A stretch of 64,000 bases of DNA from the NCBI RefSeq assembly GCF_900115345.1, contig NZ_FOWC01000001.1:1550001-1614000 (forward strand), given 5' to 3'. Positions 7,852 through 15,705 of the stretch are shown one piece after another. The notes beneath the pieces are model-generated. The model was not told the origin of the DNA and did no database searches. It saw nothing but the letters and a program-made list of their open reading frames with translations. Each line of letters starts with the position of its first letter. Positions within the stretch are counted from its first letter, which is position 1. This DNA comes from Amycolatopsis rubida (lineage in GTDB: Bacteria > Actinomycetota > Actinomycetes > Mycobacteriales > Pseudonocardiaceae). Made by a program: the position numbers and the translations under genes.

Positions 7852-8582
7852 CCGAACAGCTCGGCGAGGTAGTCCTCGAAAGTGCGGGTGCCGGTGTCCG
7901 CGTCGAGGTTGAGGTTGCCGTCCGCGCGATAGACCTTTCCGGCCGCGCCGGGAACGCGCATCGGCATTTTCAGCCGCCGCAGCCCGCGGGCCCGCACATA
8001 TTTGTCGACCAGCTCGCCCATGCCGTACACCGTGGGCCCGGCCAGATCCCGCACCCGCCCGGCCGGGTCGCCGAGCGCCAGCCGGGCGATCCGCCCGGCC
8101 ACTTCCCGGGCGTCGACCGGCTGGACATTGATCGCGGGCACCGGCACGATCGGCAGTTTCGCCGCTGCCCGCACGGCATTGAGGCAGAAGCCGTGGAACT
8201 GTGCCGCCCGCAGGGTGGTCGAGGGCACTTCCGAGGCGGCGACGAGCTTTTCGGCCTCGTGCTTGCGGCGGAAATAGCCGAGCGGCACCGCGTCCGCGGC
8301 GATTACCGAAATGAAAACCAGGTGGCAGGCTCCGGCGCGTTCGGCGGCACGGACCAGATTCGCCGTCGCCACGTCGTCGCCCTTCGGGCCGCCCGCCAGG
8401 TGCACGACCACGTCGGCGCCGTCGAGCGCGGGAGCGAGGCCTTCGCCAGTCATCAGGTCGCAAGCGAACCGGTCAGGACCGCTCGCGGTGCGGCTGAGGA
8501 TGCGCACCTTCGCGTCGCCGAGGGCGGGAACGACCAGTTTGCCGAGGGTTCCGGTGCCACCGGTGACCACGATCGTCGTCAT
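7848..8582 (-). CDS. NAD(P)-binding SDR protein, NmrA/atypical type
   Basis: The 244-residue protein opens with TTIVVTGGTGTLGKLV, the GxxGxxG dinucleotide fold of extended or atypical SDRs. It has HLVFISVIAAD where the family has the active-site strand, and YFRRKHEAEKL with a YxxxK-like element. The substrate is unknown. It diverges from an ECF41-like sigma factor 130 bp away. ECF41 sigma factors usually control a neighbouring carboxymuconolactone decarboxylase, oxidoreductase or epimerase gene, so this is the likely target. GTGACAG repeats lie between them. Confidence 0.8.
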   Translation of the reverse strand: MTTIVVTGGTGTLGKLVVPALGDAKVRILSRTASGPDRFACDLMTGEGLAPALDGADVVVHLAGGPKGDDVATANLVRAAERAGACHLVFISVIAADAVPLGYFRRKHEAEKLVAASEVPSTTLRAAQFHGFCLNAVRAAAKLPIVPVPAINVQPVDAREVAGRIARLALGDPAGRVRDLAGPTVYGMGELVDKYVRARGLRRLKMPMRVPGAAGKVYRADGNLNLDADTGTRTFEDYLAELFG

Positions 8583-8651
8583 GACAATTCCTTCCGGGTA
8601 GAGTGCCGCTGGGTTTGGGCACTGGGGGTGTCCTGCTGGGAGGAACCCGCC

Positions 8652-8712
8652 CGTGACAGGAATGTGACAGCGCGGCCTTGGCTGCTCCGTTGAGGGCGGG
8701 AAGAGGTGACAG
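8652..8712. promoter_or_regulatory. Three GTGACAG repeats between SDR and ECF sigma genes
   Basis: GTGACAG occurs at 8653-8659, 8664-8670 and 8706-8712. On the minus strand the second reads as TGTCACA, the -35 element reported for ECF41 promoters, pointing toward the SDR gene. I do not see a clean CGTC -10 at the expected 16-17 bp, so the promoter is only partly supported. Confidence 0.45.
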
Positions 8713-9567
8713 GTGGACGAGAAGAACCTGCTCGCGGCCCACTTCGAGGAACAGCGGCCGCGGCTGCGGGGAGTCGCCTACCGGATGCTCGGTTCGCTTG
8801 CCGAGGCTGACGACGCGGTCCAGGAAGCCTGGCTGCGCGTCGACAGCGCCGACATTTCCGAAGTGCGGAATCTGCCCGCCTGGCTCACCACAGTGGTGGC
8901 GCGGGTCTGCCTGAACCTGTTGCGCACGCGCGAACGCCGCCGAGAGGATTCGCTGGACGCGTTCCCGTTCGACCGCGGCGACGGCGGCGCGGATCTCGCC
9001 GAAGAAGCCCAGCTGGCCGATTCCGTCGGACTGGCGATGCTGGTGGTGCTCGACGTCCTCGGCCCGGCCGAGCGGATCGCGTTCGTGCTGCACGACATGT
9101 TCGCCGTGCCCTTCGAGGACATCGCGCAGATCCTGGACCGCGGTCCGGCGGCGGTCCGGCAGCTGGCCAGCCGGGCCCGCCGCCGGGTGCGTGGCGGAGA
9201 AGCCGGGCCGGCGGACGCGAGCAAGCGGCGCGGGGTCGTCGAGGCGTATCTGGCCGCGGCTCGCGAGGGAGACTTCGCGGGACTGTTGAAGGTGCTCGAC
9301 CCAGACGTCGTGCTGCACTCGGACACCGGCGCGGCACCAGTGGTGCTACGCGGTGTCCGAGCGGTCAGCAAGGGCGCGCTGCTCGTTTCGGAAGCCGCGC
9401 GCAGCACGCAGGTCGCGGTGGTCGACGGCGTTCCCGGCCTGGTGCTCGCCCCGCGCGGCCGGCTTGCCGTGGTCCTCAAGTTCGCTTTCGACGGCGACCG
9501 GATTACCGGGATCGACGTGATTTCCGCGCCGGAGCGGCTGCGCGGGCTGGAGATCGCGCTCGGATGA
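8713..9567 (+). CDS. ECF41-type RNA polymerase sigma factor with SnoaL-like C-terminal domain
   Basis: The 284-residue protein combines sigma-70 region 2 (RGVAYRMLGSLAEADDAVQEAWLR, about 20-43) and region 4 (ERIAFVLHDMFAVPFEDIAQIL..AVRQLASRARRRVR, about 119-160). A C-terminal NTF2/SnoaL-like domain (about 170-284) follows; in ECF41 proteins it replaces an anti-sigma factor and tunes activity in cis. GTG 8713 is preceded by AGAGG. It diverges from the SDR gene it probably controls. M. tuberculosis SigJ is of the same general type. The inducing signal is not evident. Confidence 0.88.
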   Translation: MDEKNLLAAHFEEQRPRLRGVAYRMLGSLAEADDAVQEAWLRVDSADISEVRNLPAWLTTVVARVCLNLLRTRERRREDSLDAFPFDRGDGGADLAEEAQLADSVGLAMLVVLDVLGPAERIAFVLHDMFAVPFEDIAQILDRGPAAVRQLASRARRRVRGGEAGPADASKRRGVVEAYLAAAREGDFAGLLKVLDPDVVLHSDTGAAPVVLRGVRAVSKGALLVSEAARSTQVAVVDGVPGLVLAPRGRLAVVLKFAFDGDRITGIDVISAPERLRGLEIALG

Positions 9568-9570
9568 AGA

Positions 9571-9885
9571 TCAGTGGAACAGTTTCAGCCCGACGACCCC
9601 GGCGACAATCAGCACGAGACAGGTGATCCGGCCGACGGTGAGCGGATCGTTCATCGCGACGATCCCGTACACCGCGGTCCCCACCGCGCCGATGCCGACC
9701 CACACCGCGTATCCGGTGCCGAGCGGAATTTCGCGCAATGAATACGCGAGACCGGACATGCTGAGCAGCAGCGCGCCGCCGAACAGCACGCTCGGCCAGA
9801 GTTTGCTGAAGCCTTTCGAGGCACCGAGCGCCGCGGCCCACACGGTTTCGAGAAATCCGGAAACAACGAGAACGAGCCAAGCCAT
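9571..9885 (-). CDS. gdx: SMR-family guanidinium exporter (Gdx/SugE type)
   Basis: This 104-residue, four-helix protein starts MAWLVLVVSGFLETVW, with the essential membrane Glu at position 13. It has GTGYAVWVGIGAVG in helix 3, the pattern of SugE/Gdx proteins and not of polyspecific EmrE. Gdx exports guanidinium in exchange for protons across the cytoplasmic membrane as an antiparallel dimer. A guanidine-III riboswitch immediately upstream (9922-9961) strongly supports this substrate. Start ATG 9885 has GAAAGG 9 nt upstream; longer upstream reading would translate the riboswitch itself. Confidence 0.9.
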   Translation of the reverse strand: MAWLVLVVSGFLETVWAAALGASKGFSKLWPSVLFGGALLLSMSGLAYSLREIPLGTGYAVWVGIGAVGTAVYGIVAMNDPLTVGRITCLVLIVAGVVGLKLFH

Positions 9886-9894
9886 GATCAAGAA

Positions 9895-9924
9895 CCTTTC
9901 GCAGTGACGGATGCGTTCACTGCG
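9895..9924 (-). promoter_or_regulatory. Ribosome site and adjoining hairpin: likely riboswitch expression platform
   Basis: On the minus strand an 8-bp perfect hairpin (9924-9917 with 9907-9900, loop 9 nt) directly abuts the ribosome site GAAAGG (9900-9895). Its 5' arm shares GCG (9924-9922) with the 3' end of the riboswitch, so the two structures compete. Ligand binding should disfavour the hairpin and free the ribosome site. This is an inference from geometry. Confidence 0.5.
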
Positions 9925-9961
9925 CCGTCTTGTCGTCACCGGGTACGACGCGCTCGTCCGG
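9922..9961 (-). ncRNA. Guanidine-III riboswitch (ykkC-III)
   Basis: Read on the minus strand, this 40-nt element begins CCGGACGAG, continues GTACCCGG and ends ACAAGACGGCGC, the conserved blocks of the guanidine-III class as I recall them. The pseudoknot helix is intact: GCGTCGT pairs with ACGGCGC, with one G-T wobble where the other pairs are Watson-Crick, and CCGG pairs with the internal CCGG. It sits about 37 nt upstream of the Gdx-type exporter, the classic target. A covariance-model scan would settle it. Confidence 0.85.
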
Positions 9962-10030
9962 GGCGGGAGCACCGCCACTTCCGAAATTAGCACTCCGGTG
10001 CCGCGGCGAGGTGGTGATTTCGGTCGCCGC

Positions 10031-10795
10031 TCAGCCCCGCCGAGCCCGCAGAACCGTCGTGACCAGTGGATAGTCGAATTCGCCTGTTCCGGTCTCCGGA
10101 ACAGATTCCAGGTACGCCCTGGCTTGCGCGAGCGTTCGCTCGCGGTCCTGCTCGGAAGCGACGAGCAGATGCGAATGCGTGGCCACGGTCGCCAGCAGCG
10201 AATCGATCGAGCGGCGGTGCGTGTGGGCGAACCGGTCCTGTTCGAACGGACCGAAGCCGTCCGCGCGCAGCGGTTGCTCCGAATCGGCGAACCCGCGGCT
10301 GATGCCGGTGCGGACCAGCCGGGCGAATTCGAGCACCCAGGGCACGGATTCGTCGTCGTGATTCCACAGCGCCACCACGGCCCCTCCCGGCCGCAGGACC
10401 CGGCGGATCTGCGCGAACGCCGGTGCCAAATCGAACCAGTGCAGGGCCTGTCCGACGAACACCGCGTCCACCGATTCGTCCGGCAGCGGGATGTCCTCGG
10501 CCTTGCCGGGCAGCGCGGGGACGTCCGGCAGCAGCCGGGACAGTTCGGCGAGCATGCCCGGATCGGGTTCCACCGCGGTCACCGAGCGGCCGAGGCTGGC
10601 CAGTCCCTCGGTGAGTTTTCCGGTGCCCGCCGCGAGGTCCAGCACGTCGCGTACCGGCCGGTTTGCTCCGGACATACCCCATTCGAGTGCTGCCAGCGGA
10701 TAGTCCGGCCGGTGCCGGGCATAGGCGCTCGCCTCGTCGCCGAACGAAGAAGCCCGCCGGGCGCGCAGTTCCGCATCAGTGCTGGGATCGCTCAC
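10031..10795 (-). CDS. Class I SAM-dependent methyltransferase
   Basis: The 254-residue protein has the SAM-binding motif I VLDLAAGTGKLTEGL at about 48-62, an acidic end of strand 2 (VTAVEPDPGML) and motif IV VDAVFVGQALHWFD, typical of the UbiE/Methyltransf_11 type. No C-terminal domain reveals the substrate. Start taken as GTG 10795, just before the conserved RRASSFGDEASAYARHRPDYP block. It is divergent from lysS and convergent with nothing obvious. Generic family call only. Confidence 0.85.
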   Translation of the reverse strand: MSDPSTDAELRARRASSFGDEASAYARHRPDYPLAALEWGMSGANRPVRDVLDLAAGTGKLTEGLASLGRSVTAVEPDPGMLAELSRLLPDVPALPGKAEDIPLPDESVDAVFVGQALHWFDLAPAFAQIRRVLRPGGAVVALWNHDDESVPWVLEFARLVRTGISRGFADSEQPLRADGFGPFEQDRFAHTHRRSIDSLLATVATHSHLLVASEQDRERTLAQARAYLESVPETGTGEFDYPLVTTVLRARRG

Positions 10796-10840
10796 GAGTA
10801 ACCACCCTAATACCGTGCGTGCCCCGGTAGGGGAATCCGG

Positions 10841-10871
10841 TTGACGCGGTTCACCAGCGGCTTCGTACTCT
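10841..10871 (+). promoter_or_regulatory. Putative lysS promoter, leaderless
   Basis: TTGACG (10841-10846) and TACTCT (10866-10871) are 19 bp apart. The -10 box ends 6 nt before ATG 10878, so the transcript would begin at that ATG. This argues for 10878 over 10872 as the lysS start. Confidence 0.5.
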
Positions 10872-10877
10872 ATGGCC

Positions 10878-12386
10878 ATGACCGAATTCCCCGCGTCCGA
10901 CGCACTGCCCGATGACGACCTGCCCGAACAGATGCGGGTGCGCCGGGACAAGCGCGACCGGATAATCGCGGAGGGCGCCGATCCTTACCCGGTAGAGGTT
11001 CCGCGTACGCACACTCTCGCGCGGATCCGTGCCGAACATTCCGGTCTCGAAGCCGACACCAGCACCGGCCAGTCGGTCGGCGTCACCGGTCGCGTCATGT
11101 TTCTCCGCAATACGGGCAAACTGTGTTTCGCCACTCTTCGTGAGGGCGACGGCACAGAACTGCAGGCGATGCTGAGTCTCGCGCAGGTCGGGCCCGAGTC
11201 GCTCGCCGCGTGGAAGTCCGATGTCGATCTCGGCGACCACGTATTCGTGCACGGCGAGGTGATCACCTCGAAGCGCGGCGAGCTTTCCGTGCTGGCCGAC
11301 AGCTGGCAGATCGCGGCGAAGTCGCTGCGTCCGCTGCCGGTGGCGTTCAAGGAGCTGGCCGAGGAAACGCGAATCCGGCAGCGTTATGTCGATCTGATTA
11401 TGCGGCCGAAGGCGCGCGACGTGGTGCGCACCCGCTCCGGCGTGATGCGCTCGCTGCGCGAGTCGTTCCACCGGCGGGGATTCACCGAGGTCGAGACGCC
11501 GATGCTGCAGACGCTGCACGGCGGCGCCGCGGCCCGGCCGTTCGTCACGCATTCCAATGCCTTCGACCTCGATCTGTTCCTGCGCATCGCGCCGGAGCTG
11601 TACCTCAAGCGCTGCGTGGTCGGCGGGATCGAGAAGGTTTTCGAGATCAACCGGAACTTCCGCAACGAGGGCAGCGACTCCTCGCACTCGCCGGAGTTCG
11701 CGATGCTGGAGTACTACGAGGCGTACGCCACTTACGACACGAATGCCGTGATGACCCGCGAACTCGTCCAGGAGGCCGCGGAGAACGTGCTCGGCACCCA
11801 GGTCGTCACTCTTGCCGACGGAACCGAGTACGACCTTTCCGGCGAATGGACGACACTCGGCATGTACGAGTCGCTCTCGGACGCACTCGGCGAGGAAGTG
11901 ACGCCGGATACTCCGGCCGAAGCACTGCACAAGATCGCCGCGGCGCGCGAGATCGAGGTGGATCCCAAGCTAGCGCACGGCAAACTCGTCGAGGAACTGT
12001 GGGAACATCTCGTCGGCGACGGACTGCACGCCCCCACATTTGTCCGGGATTTCCCGCTTGAGACGTCTCCGCTCACCCGGCAGCACCGCAGCCGTGCGGG
12101 CGTGGCCGAGAAGTGGGACCTGTACGTGCGCGGATTCGAACTCGCCACCGGATACTCCGAGCTGGTGGATCCGGTCGTGGAACGGCAGCGGCTCACCGAA
12201 CAGGCGCGGCTCGCCGCTGCCGGGGATAGCGAGGCGATGCGTCTCGACGAGGATTTCCTCCGTGCGCTCGAGTACGGAATGCCGCCGAGCGGCGGGGTCG
12301 GAATGGGGATCGACCGGCTGCTCATGGCTCTGACCGGCCTCGGTATCCGGGAGACGATCCTCTTCCCGCTCGTCCGGCCTGAATAG
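10878..12386 (+). CDS. lysS: Lysyl-tRNA synthetase, class II
   Basis: LysS charges tRNA-Lys with lysine. The 502-residue enzyme has an N-terminal OB-fold anticodon domain (about residues 50-160). The class II core follows, with motif 2 at [18 protein letters not shown] and EYYEAY and motif 3 at [16 protein letters not shown] near the C-terminus. It is the free-standing form, without a LysX-type membrane domain. An in-frame ATG two codons earlier (10872) overlaps the expected -10/TSS gap, so 10878 is preferred. Position before lsr2 matches M. tuberculosis Rv3598c. Confidence 0.96.
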   Translation: MTEFPASDALPDDDLPEQMRVRRDKRDRIIAEGADPYPVEVPRTHTLARIRAEHSGLEADTSTGQSVGVTGRVMFLRNTGKLCFATLREGDGTELQAMLSLAQVGPESLAAWKSDVDLGDHVFVHGEVITSKRGELSVLADSWQIAAKSLRPLPVAFKELAEETRIRQRYVDLIMRPKARDVVRTRSGVMRSLRESFHRRGFTEVETPMLQTLHGGAAARPFVTHSNAFDLDLFLRIAPELYLKRCVVGGIEKVFEINRNFRNEGSDSSHSPEFAMLEYYEAYATYDTNAVMTRELVQEAAENVLGTQVVTLADGTEYDLSGEWTTLGMYESLSDALGEEVTPDTPAEALHKIAAAREIEVDPKLAHGKLVEELWEHLVGDGLHAPTFVRDFPLETSPLTRQHRSRAGVAEKWDLYVRGFELATGYSELVDPVVERQRLTEQARLAAAGDSEAMRLDEDFLRALEYGMPPSGGVGMGIDRLLMALTGLGIRETILFPLVRPE

Positions 12387-12427
12387 CTCGCCGCCCCGCC
12401 GCACGGTCGGATTTTCTCAATGCGGAT

Positions 12428-12456
12428 TTGCCTACGGCGGGGCAAGCGGGTATTAA
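12428..12456 (+). promoter_or_regulatory. Putative lsr2 promoter
   Basis: TTGCCT (12428-12433) and TATTAA (12451-12456) are separated by exactly 17 bp, the best sigma-70-like pair in this interval. The 5' leader of about 85 nt holds a CGGGGC-TT-GCCCCG hairpin and ends in an AGGAGG-type ribosome site before ATG 12549. Confidence 0.6.
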
Positions 12457-12548
12457 TATGGGTGTCAAAGACTTCTGTAGCTCGGGGCTTGCCCCGAAAC
12501 CAGATCATGTAGCCAGATCATTCGGGTAAGCCCCGCAGGAGGAATCAG

Positions 12549-12902
12549 ATGGCACAGAAGGTGCTGGTCTCTCTGGTCGACGACCTCGACGGCAGTGAGG
12601 CGGAAGAGACCGTTGAGTTCGGTTTGGACGGTGTGAGCTACCAGATCGACCTGTCGGGCGAAAACGCCGAGGAGCTGCGCGACGCGCTCGCGCAGTATGT
12701 CGAGCACGCTCGCCGTGCGGGCGGCCGCAAGCGCGCGCCGCTGCGTCCGGTCGCCGGCGGCAAGTCCCCGGCCCGCCCGGCCGCGGTCGACCGCGAGCAG
12801 AACCAGGCGATTCGCGCGTGGGCCCGCAAGAACGGTTTCCAGGTTTCCGACCGCGGGCGCATCCCGTCGGAGGTCGTCGAGGCTTACCACAAGAAGAACT
12901 GA
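12549..12902 (+). CDS. lsr2: Lsr2 nucleoid-associated protein (H-NS-like silencer)
   Basis: Lsr2 bridges AT-rich DNA and silences horizontally acquired and specialised-metabolite genes. The 117-residue sequence starts [15 protein letters not shown]. It has the beta-rich dimerisation half (to about 60), a basic Pro/Arg linker and a C-terminal DNA-binding half with [25 protein letters not shown]; the RGR at about 103-105 is the AT-hook-like minor-groove reader. Strong AGGAGG ribosome site. It follows lysS as in mycobacteria, but clpC is displaced about 2.8 kb by inserted genes. Confidence 0.96.
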   Translation: MAQKVLVSLVDDLDGSEAEETVEFGLDGVSYQIDLSGENAEELRDALAQYVEHARRAGGRKRAPLRPVAGGKSPARPAAVDREQNQAIRAWARKNGFQVSDRGRIPSEVVEAYHKKN

Positions 12903-12991
12903 CCGGGCATTTCCGGAACTCGCGGTTGCGGTCCTCCGGTTAGCGAACCGGGAGAACGCACCGTCGCGGAGACCGAGTCTTCGCAGACCGC

Positions 12992-13035
12992 ACGCCAAAC
13001 GGCCGCCGGGAACATTCCCGGCGGCCGTTTGGCGT
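12992..13035. terminator. Bidirectional terminator between lsr2 and the AraC gene
   Basis: A 21-bp perfect inverted repeat (12992-13012 with 13015-13035), rich in GGCCGCCGGG, lies between two convergent stop codons (12902 and 13042). Its central two bases would form a minimal loop. No long T-run, as is usual in actinobacteria. Confidence 0.75.
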
Positions 13036-13041
13036 TCCGCA

Positions 13042-13869
13042 TTAGTTTTCCGGCTTTGCGCCGTCCGGCGTGCCCGACATCAGCCGGCGAGCGGAACGGG
13101 CGTACTCCGCGGGAGGGGCTCCGGTCACTGCGGCGAAATCGCGGATGAAGTGAGGTTGGTCGCTATAGCCCAGCCGAGTCGCCAGATCTGCGTAATCCGG
13201 CGGGGTCGGTGCGGCGAGCAACCGCGCGGCTTCGTTGAGGCGGTAAATCCGGATCGCCCACTTCGGCGTTGTTCCGACGTGCTCGGCGAACAACCGCTGC
13301 ACTGCCCGGATGGTCAGGCCGAGTGCCGCCGCCAGTTCCGCGACCCTGGTGATCCCTGGATCCGCGGCGATTGTTTCCACCGCGTCGGCGGCTGCCCGGG
13401 TCGCGCGCGGAATGGGACGGCGGCGTGCGATCAGCAAGTTGTCGATTGCAGTGATCATTTCCGCGTCGGTCCGCGCATTCCGGATGGATTCGTCCGCGAT
13501 CGCGGCGGCCGGTCCGAAGACCTCGGTCACCTCAGCCGAGCGATCGGCGAGCGTGCGCACCGGGGCGTCGAGGAACGGGCGAAAGCATCCGGGCCGGATC
13601 CTGGCCCCGATCCCGTGCACGCGTCCGCTGAGCCGGTGCGTGAAAAGCCGGTGCGCCGGACCGTAAACCCCGCGCGCGCCGGGGAAGAACGTCACGTGCA
13701 CCGACAGATTCGGCAGCACGTGCTGTTCGTGGGTTTCGGTCAGGTCCCAGCGCAGGACCCAGTGGTGTTCCACGAAATCGCGCAGTTCCGGGGCGGGCGG
13801 GTACCGGGTCAGCGTGAACTTGGTGCGAGCCGTCCGCTCGTTCAGGATGCCGCTCGGGATCCGCCGCAT
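13042..13869 (-). CDS. AraC-family transcriptional regulator
   Basis: The 275-residue protein has a C-terminal double helix-turn-helix: RVAELAAALGLTIRAVQRLFAEHVGTTPKWAIR, then YADLATRLGYSDQPHFIRDFAAVTGAPPAEYA. An N-terminal half contains HVTFFPGARGVYGPAHRLF, resembling the DUF6597-type sensor of related regulators. The start is taken as ATG 13869, which leaves a 67-bp promoter gap to the divergent DinB-like gene that it may control. The pair is inserted between lsr2 and clpC relative to mycobacteria. Confidence 0.85.
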   Translation of the reverse strand: MRRIPSGILNERTARTKFTLTRYPPAPELRDFVEHHWVLRWDLTETHEQHVLPNLSVHVTFFPGARGVYGPAHRLFTHRLSGRVHGIGARIRPGCFRPFLDAPVRTLADRSAEVTEVFGPAAAIADESIRNARTDAEMITAIDNLLIARRRPIPRATRAAADAVETIAADPGITRVAELAAALGLTIRAVQRLFAEHVGTTPKWAIRIYRLNEAARLLAAPTPPDYADLATRLGYSDQPHFIRDFAAVTGAPPAEYARSARRLMSGTPDGAKPEN

Positions 13870-13936
13870 GACTGAAAACAGTAGTGTGTCGCGTATTTTC
13901 AAGACGGCCGCCGCGCTCCGTGGTTGGCTCGGGCGC

Positions 13937-14506
13937 ATGTCGAACCACTCCGGGCTGCTCGCGCCGGCCGCCGCCGAACTGCGGCGCGTCGCGGCGGCCG
14001 CCCCGTCGCTGACCGCGCCCACCGCATGCGCCGAATACGACGTTCGCGGCCTTCTCAACCACCTTCTCTACTGGGGCCCGTGGCTTGCCGCCGCGATCCG
14101 GCACGAGCCTTACGAACCGCCCGCGCCGAGCGAGGCCGAAGCGTCCCTCGTCGGGGATGACTGGCCGAAGGCATTGGAAGCGATGACCGACGACGTGCTC
14201 GCCGCGCTCGCTCCGCCGGAGGCGTGGACCGGCACCATCACCTTCGGCAGCTCCGAGCTGCCCGCCGCGGTCGTCGGGGACCTGGTGCTCGGCGAACTCG
14301 TCGTGCACGCCTGGGATCTCGCGCGAGCCAGCGGCACTGAGCTGAACTGCGCCGACGAAGCCGCCGAGGCGGTACTCGCGTTCGCGGCCGAGATGGGCGA
14401 GGGAGCCCGCGCTCGCGGTGTTTTCGGCCCGGCGGTCGCGGTGCCGAAAACCGCGCCGGTGCTGCATCGGGCGCTGGGCGCGACGGGTAGGGACCCGTAC
14501 GCCTGA
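13937..14506 (+). CDS. TIGR03086/DinB-like metal-binding protein
   Basis: This 189-residue helical protein has the maleylpyruvate isomerase-like/TIGR03086 pattern: YDVRGLLNHLLYW (metal His in NHLL, about 42), a Glu/Asp-rich middle and VLGELVVHAWDLARA (His in VVHAWD). These provide the His triad of the DinB fold. Such proteins are thiol-dependent (mycothiol) enzymes or of unknown function. Start ATG 13937 (MSNHSG) is chosen because upstream codons run into the promoter region shared with the divergent AraC gene. Confidence 0.75.
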   Translation: MSNHSGLLAPAAAELRRVAAAAPSLTAPTACAEYDVRGLLNHLLYWGPWLAAAIRHEPYEPPAPSEAEASLVGDDWPKALEAMTDDVLAALAPPEAWTGTITFGSSELPAAVVGDLVLGELVVHAWDLARASGTELNCADEAAEAVLAFAAEMGEGARARGVFGPAVAVPKTAPVLHRALGATGRDPYA

Positions 14507-14524
14507 AATTTCACTCGATGGTGA

Positions 14525-15340
14525 TCATCGGGGGCAGGTGCGCGGACAGCTTTCGCATTCCGCTTCACCGGGTAGGAGATAGGAGAAGCAACAGCTCTCC
14601 CGGCGTCGCTCCCAAACCCGGTGGCCCTCGTCGTTGACCGCCATCCGCAAGGTGGATGCCGAGGTCAGCGGACGGTACTGCGCGTCGAGCACCAGTGCGG
14701 CATCCGCGACGCCAGCGCCCTCGGCCTCGGCTGTCCCGCCTTGTCGGCCAACCCGCCACAGAGCGCCGTCCAGCGCGTCTGTGGCGGCCGCCCAGAGCAT
14801 GCGGCGGCCGAGTCGGGTGCCGGGGGCGTAAGCGCGGACGAAGCGGGCAGCGTGGCCGACGAACTGCGCGCGCAGCACTGCGGCCAGCGCGCGCTCGTCG
14901 CGTACCACGGTGGCCTCCGGGCGGACGCTGCCTGGGTCGGTGGGCAGGCAGTAGAAGGTGTCGCTGAGCACGGCCATGCCCTCGGGATGTGGTCGGTCGG
15001 GGCCGAGGCCGAACGCGAGCTGCTCGGGCTTCAGCGACGGCACCCGGCGCTCGTGATGCAGCAGCAGCGCGCCCACATACGCGGGGACGTACAGGTACCA
15101 AGACATCACGTAGCTGGCCGCCGTGCGCGAGGGTGCCGCGCCGTGCTGGTCAAGGAGCCAGTCGGTCAGCCGGGACCGCCACTCGACGAACAGCTCGGGC
15201 CGTTCGAGGAGGTCAGCGCAGCGAAACCAGTCCTCGGGGGCGTCGCGGCGCAGCTCGTACCGGGCGCTGATGCGCAGCAGGGAGGACTTGAGACCGTCGT
15301 CGATCTCGCGGGCGTCGTCGCGCGAGCGCTGCGGGTTCAT
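14525..15340 (-). CDS. FhuF-like (2Fe-2S) ferric-siderophore reductase
   Basis: The 271-residue protein ends with the FhuF-type cluster signature C-C-x10-C-x2-C (Cys250, 251, 262, 265). The body has a conserved central part (SWYLYVPAYVGALLLHHE). FhuF-like proteins reduce iron in imported ferric siderophores at the cytoplasmic side. An IdeR/DtxR-like iron box lies 25 bp upstream of the start (15365-15383), so the gene is probably induced by iron limitation. It is monocistronic; no siderophore transporter is adjacent. Confidence 0.85.
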   Translation of the reverse strand: MNPQRSRDDAREIDDGLKSSLLRISARYELRRDAPEDWFRCADLLERPELFVEWRSRLTDWLLDQHGAAPSRTAASYVMSWYLYVPAYVGALLLHHERRVPSLKPEQLAFGLGPDRPHPEGMAVLSDTFYCLPTDPGSVRPEATVVRDERALAAVLRAQFVGHAARFVRAYAPGTRLGRRMLWAAATDALDGALWRVGRQGGTAEAEGAGVADAALVLDAQYRPLTSASTLRMAVNDEGHRVWERRRESCCFSYLLPGEAECESCPRTCPR

Positions 15341-15364
15341 CGGTCCACCCCCGTTCTTCGTACA

Positions 15365-15383
15365 TTAGGTGTGCCTAACCTTA
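15365..15383. promoter_or_regulatory. IdeR/DtxR iron box
   Basis: TTAGGTGTGCCTAACCTTA matches the 19-bp IdeR/DtxR consensus TTAGGTTAGGCTAACCTAA at all but about four positions and keeps the TTAGG/CCTAA dyad. It lies just upstream of the FhuF-like start, where iron-loaded repressor would block transcription. Confidence 0.8.
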
Positions 15384-15445
15384 CATACGGTGCCGGATTG
15401 CGCCAATCGGGTGGCCAAGGGGTGGGACCACCCGGACGCGCGGGG

Positions 15446-15464
15446 TGTTCGCGCTGAGCGGACA
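15446..15464. promoter_or_regulatory. Possible ClgR-like operator upstream of clpC
   Basis: TGTTCGCGCTGAGCGGACA is a near-palindrome with CGC-N5-GCG, the core spacing of ClgR sites that activate clp genes in actinobacteria. It lies about 240 bp before the clpC start. Only the core matches, so the call is tentative. Confidence 0.35.
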
Positions 15465-15705
15465 GGGGTGCCGGGGCGGAATCCTGATCCGGTCCCGTAC
15501 GTTCGAGAGGGAGTAAAGGTGCAGCGCAACCGGATGAAGAGCGGTGACCGACCGGGTCGCCGTCCGGGTGCGAACGGGCCGCCGGAAGCCGTAGTGGTAC
15601 GCAAGCGCGACCGCTTGGCTACTAGAGTGGTCTCACGGTGCTGTCCGCCGCGGACGCGATCCGCGGAGGTTACGGGCCGCCGACGCAGCAGTCGAGGGAG
15701 TGCGC

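Larger units (their letters stand above)
15341..15705. other. 365-bp interval between the FhuF-like gene and clpC
   Basis: No gene is convincing here. It contains the iron box (15365-15383) and a possible ClgR-like box (15446-15464), followed by the clpC leader. A rightward open frame of about 110 codons crosses it but shows no family features and overlaps the clpC start. Confidence 0.6.

Noticed and set aside
9908..9916. Guanidine-II type hairpin (ACGR loop) next to the SMR gene
   Set aside because: The loop is nine bases and not a tetraloop, and there is no tandem partner hairpin. The guanidine-III element upstream explains the site better.
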